Positions 62,975-64,000 of a stretch of DNA of 64,000 nucleotides are shown piece by piece (position 1 is the first letter of the stretch; each line of letters opens with the position of its first letter). The notes under the pieces were generated by a model. That model searched no databases. It saw only the letters and a list, made by a program, of their open reading frames with translations, and was not told where the DNA came from. The position numbers were made by a program, and so were the translations under genes. The DNA is taken from positions 1 to 64,000 of the forward strand of contig JALWFG010000005.1 of NCBI GenBank assembly GCA_027038965.1, written 5' to 3'. The DNA comes from Candidatus Desulfofervidaceae bacterium. Lineage in GTDB: Bacteria; Desulfobacterota; Desulfofervidia; Desulfofervidales; Desulfofervidaceae.

Positions 62975-64000
62975 ATGAAACTGATTGGGGATCTTATCCT
63001 CCTTCCTGAGTTAAAGACCGTCATTCATTTAAAAGACGCCTTTGGACCAGAGGCCAATGCCCTAAAATCAGAACTTGTTTTTACTAAAGAGGTGGCCCGG
63101 GCATTTCAAGCAATCTATCACAGCCTTAAAGAAGAAAGGGGGAAAGGCTTTTTTATTGAAGGGGGATATGGTAGTGGTAAGTCGCATTTTTTGGCTGCTT
63201 TGTATCTTTACTTATCTCATGCTCAAACTCCGCCTTTGCTGGATATTCCCAAAATTAAAGGCCAATTTTTGGTTATTCCTATTTCTTTGATAGATTATGG
63301 GAGTGAAATTAGACTTCAAGAAATCGTTTTAGAAGCCATTAATAGCGAGCTCCAAAGACAATTTCAAACGAGTTTTGTTCCCTCTGAGTTTTTCGAAGAA
63401 TTAAAAAAAATCATTCCTCAAGAGGAACTTACGGCCTTAGGCAAGCACCTCGGTGTCCCTTCTCAAGAGTTATTTCAGCTTCAATATTGGCCTTATCTAC
63501 ATGAAATCTTGGAAACTCTCCCCCTTTCTTTCCGTCCGGTCATAGAGAGGCGTTCCCTATTTGATCATTTAAAGAACGTCATTTTTGAAAAGGGATTAAG
63601 GGGAGTAGTTATCCTTATTGATGAATTATCTGAATTTTTAAAATCAAAGTCTGCTTCTGGGGGCTTTCAGGAAGATATTCGCTTTTTACAGTTTTTAGGA
63701 GAAATGAGTCAAGAAATACCTCTTTGGATCATTGCTACGCTTCAGGAACGTATAGAGACTACCGGGGATATCCCTCAAGATGCCTTTGCTAAAATAAAGG
63801 ACCGCTACCCTGTTAGACTCATTTTTGCGGGGAGCCATATTGAAGAAATCGTGAGTGAACGTTTGGTTAAAAAACGACCTGGGGCTCGGGGGTACCTCAG
63901 AGAGCTTTATGACAATTTCAAACAAACATTCAAACAGCTTCCCTTTGATTGGGAAACCTGGTATCGGCTTTACCCGATTCATCCCTTAACTATTCAACTT
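62975..64000 (+). CDS. Large P-loop ATPase, partial (DUF6079/BrxC-PglY-like)
   Basis: The open frame starts at ATG 62975 and is still open at the window edge after 342 codons. It has Walker [21 protein letters not shown] (residues 62-80 or so), Walker [29 protein letters not shown] and [10 protein letters not shown]. Such patterns are seen in large P-loop ATPases linked to BREX-type or related phage defence (BrxC/PglY, DUF6079). The rest of the gene is outside. It is divergent from the Clp-like gene with a 138-base gap; no strong ribosome binding site is visible. Confidence 0.6.
   Translation, partial: MKLIGDLILLPELKTVIHLKDAFGPEANALKSELVFTKEVARAFQAIYHSLKEERGKGFFIEGGYGSGKSHFLAALYLYLSHAQTPPLLDIPKIKGQFLVIPISLIDYGSEIRLQEIVLEAINSELQRQFQTSFVPSEFFEELKKIIPQEELTALGKHLGVPSQELFQLQYWPYLHEILETLPLSFRPVIERRSLFDHLKNVIFEKGLRGVVILIDELSEFLKSKSASGGFQEDIRFLQFLGEMSQEIPLWIIATLQERIETTGDIPQDAFAKIKDRYPVRLIFAGSHIEEIVSERLVKKRPGARGYLRELYDNFKQTFKQLPFDWETWYRLYPIHPLTIQL

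Noticed and set aside
1-64000. CRISPR array, tRNA or rRNA genes
   Set aside because: No regularly spaced repeats, and no cloverleaf or ribosomal RNA sequence was recognised in the intergenic regions, though short tRNAs could be missed by eye.

Overview
The window is a gene-dense, AT-rich piece of a Gram-negative bacterial chromosome. LpxC implies lipid A, and the phosphatidylserine and CDP-diacylglycerol genes imply standard bacterial membranes. Anaerobic energy genes (Ni-CO dehydrogenase with CooC, an [FeFe]-hydrogenase paired with an MvhD-like protein), sigma-54 regulation, an ilvBNC-psd-pssA-leuCD cluster and DUF6485/YkgJ proteins point to an anaerobic, sulfate-reducer or 'deltaproteobacteria-like' lineage, possibly thermophilic (a Desulfofervidus-type organism is a guess, not shown). 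I saw no rRNA, tRNA, CRISPR array, intact insertion sequence or integrase.

Layout. 1-2 kb: a type I restriction methylase (hsdM) next to a decayed gene fragment and a palindromic repeat. 2-5.6 kb: uvrA and a divergent YkgJ-type Cys-cluster gene. 5.6-13.1 kb, minus strand: a tightly packed run rpoD-pyrR-yjbQ-plsC-uppS-cdsA-dxr-peptidase-padR (isoprenoid, phospholipid and housekeeping functions). 13.4-21.3 kb, minus: an acetyl-CoA carboxylase operon (accC, fused accA-accD, atypical biotin carrier, atypical biotin ligase) continuing into two PilT-type ATPases and a small receiver-like protein. 21.5-26.5 kb: lpxC, mobA, merR, a Fur-type regulator, an APH/P-loop kinase and pgpA. 26.6-28.7 kb: a lysine-2,3-aminomutase-type radical SAM gene overlapping an ATP-grasp ligase. 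29-30.3 kb: psiE-like gene and a RelE/RHH toxin-antitoxin pair beside a 28-bp perfect palindrome. 30.4-34.2 kb, minus: ATP-grasp ligase (with an in-frame TAA at codon 13), a CdaA-YbbR-OmpA fusion, and corA. 34.4-35.6 kb, plus: a small-protein cassette behind a sigma-54-like promoter (33-aa Lys/Gly/Gln peptide, secreted peptidoglycan-binding protein, probable lipoprotein, LysW-like zinc ribbon), facing an NtrC-type activator with a degenerate receiver. 37.4-41.5 kb, minus: ndk, an RcoM-like PAS-LytTR regulator, cooS, cooC. 41.6-45 kb, plus: ROK kinase, lepA, lepB. 45.2-52 kb, plus: ilvB-ilvN-ilvC-psd-pssA-leuC-leuD. 52-55.4 kb, minus: family 4 uracil-DNA glycosylase, coaBC, two small proteins, suhB. 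55.5-59.5 kb, plus: an unrecognised 486-aa protein, then the MvhD-like protein and [FeFe]-hydrogenase. 59.6-64 kb: a 1062-aa Clp/Hsp100 ATPase with an unusual N-terminus and, divergently, a large P-loop ATPase cut by the window edge.

The strongest candidates for new biology are: the single-chain c-di-AMP cyclase with YbbR and peptidoglycan-binding OmpA-like modules, operonic with corA and a D-Ala-D-Ala-ligase-like enzyme; the sigma-54 small-protein cassette with a LysW-like carrier; the PAS-LytTR/cooS unit with direct repeats in the intergenic space; the reorganised acetyl-CoA carboxylase; and the hydrogenase whose N-terminal Fe-S domains have lost their cysteines. Novelty could not be checked without database searches.
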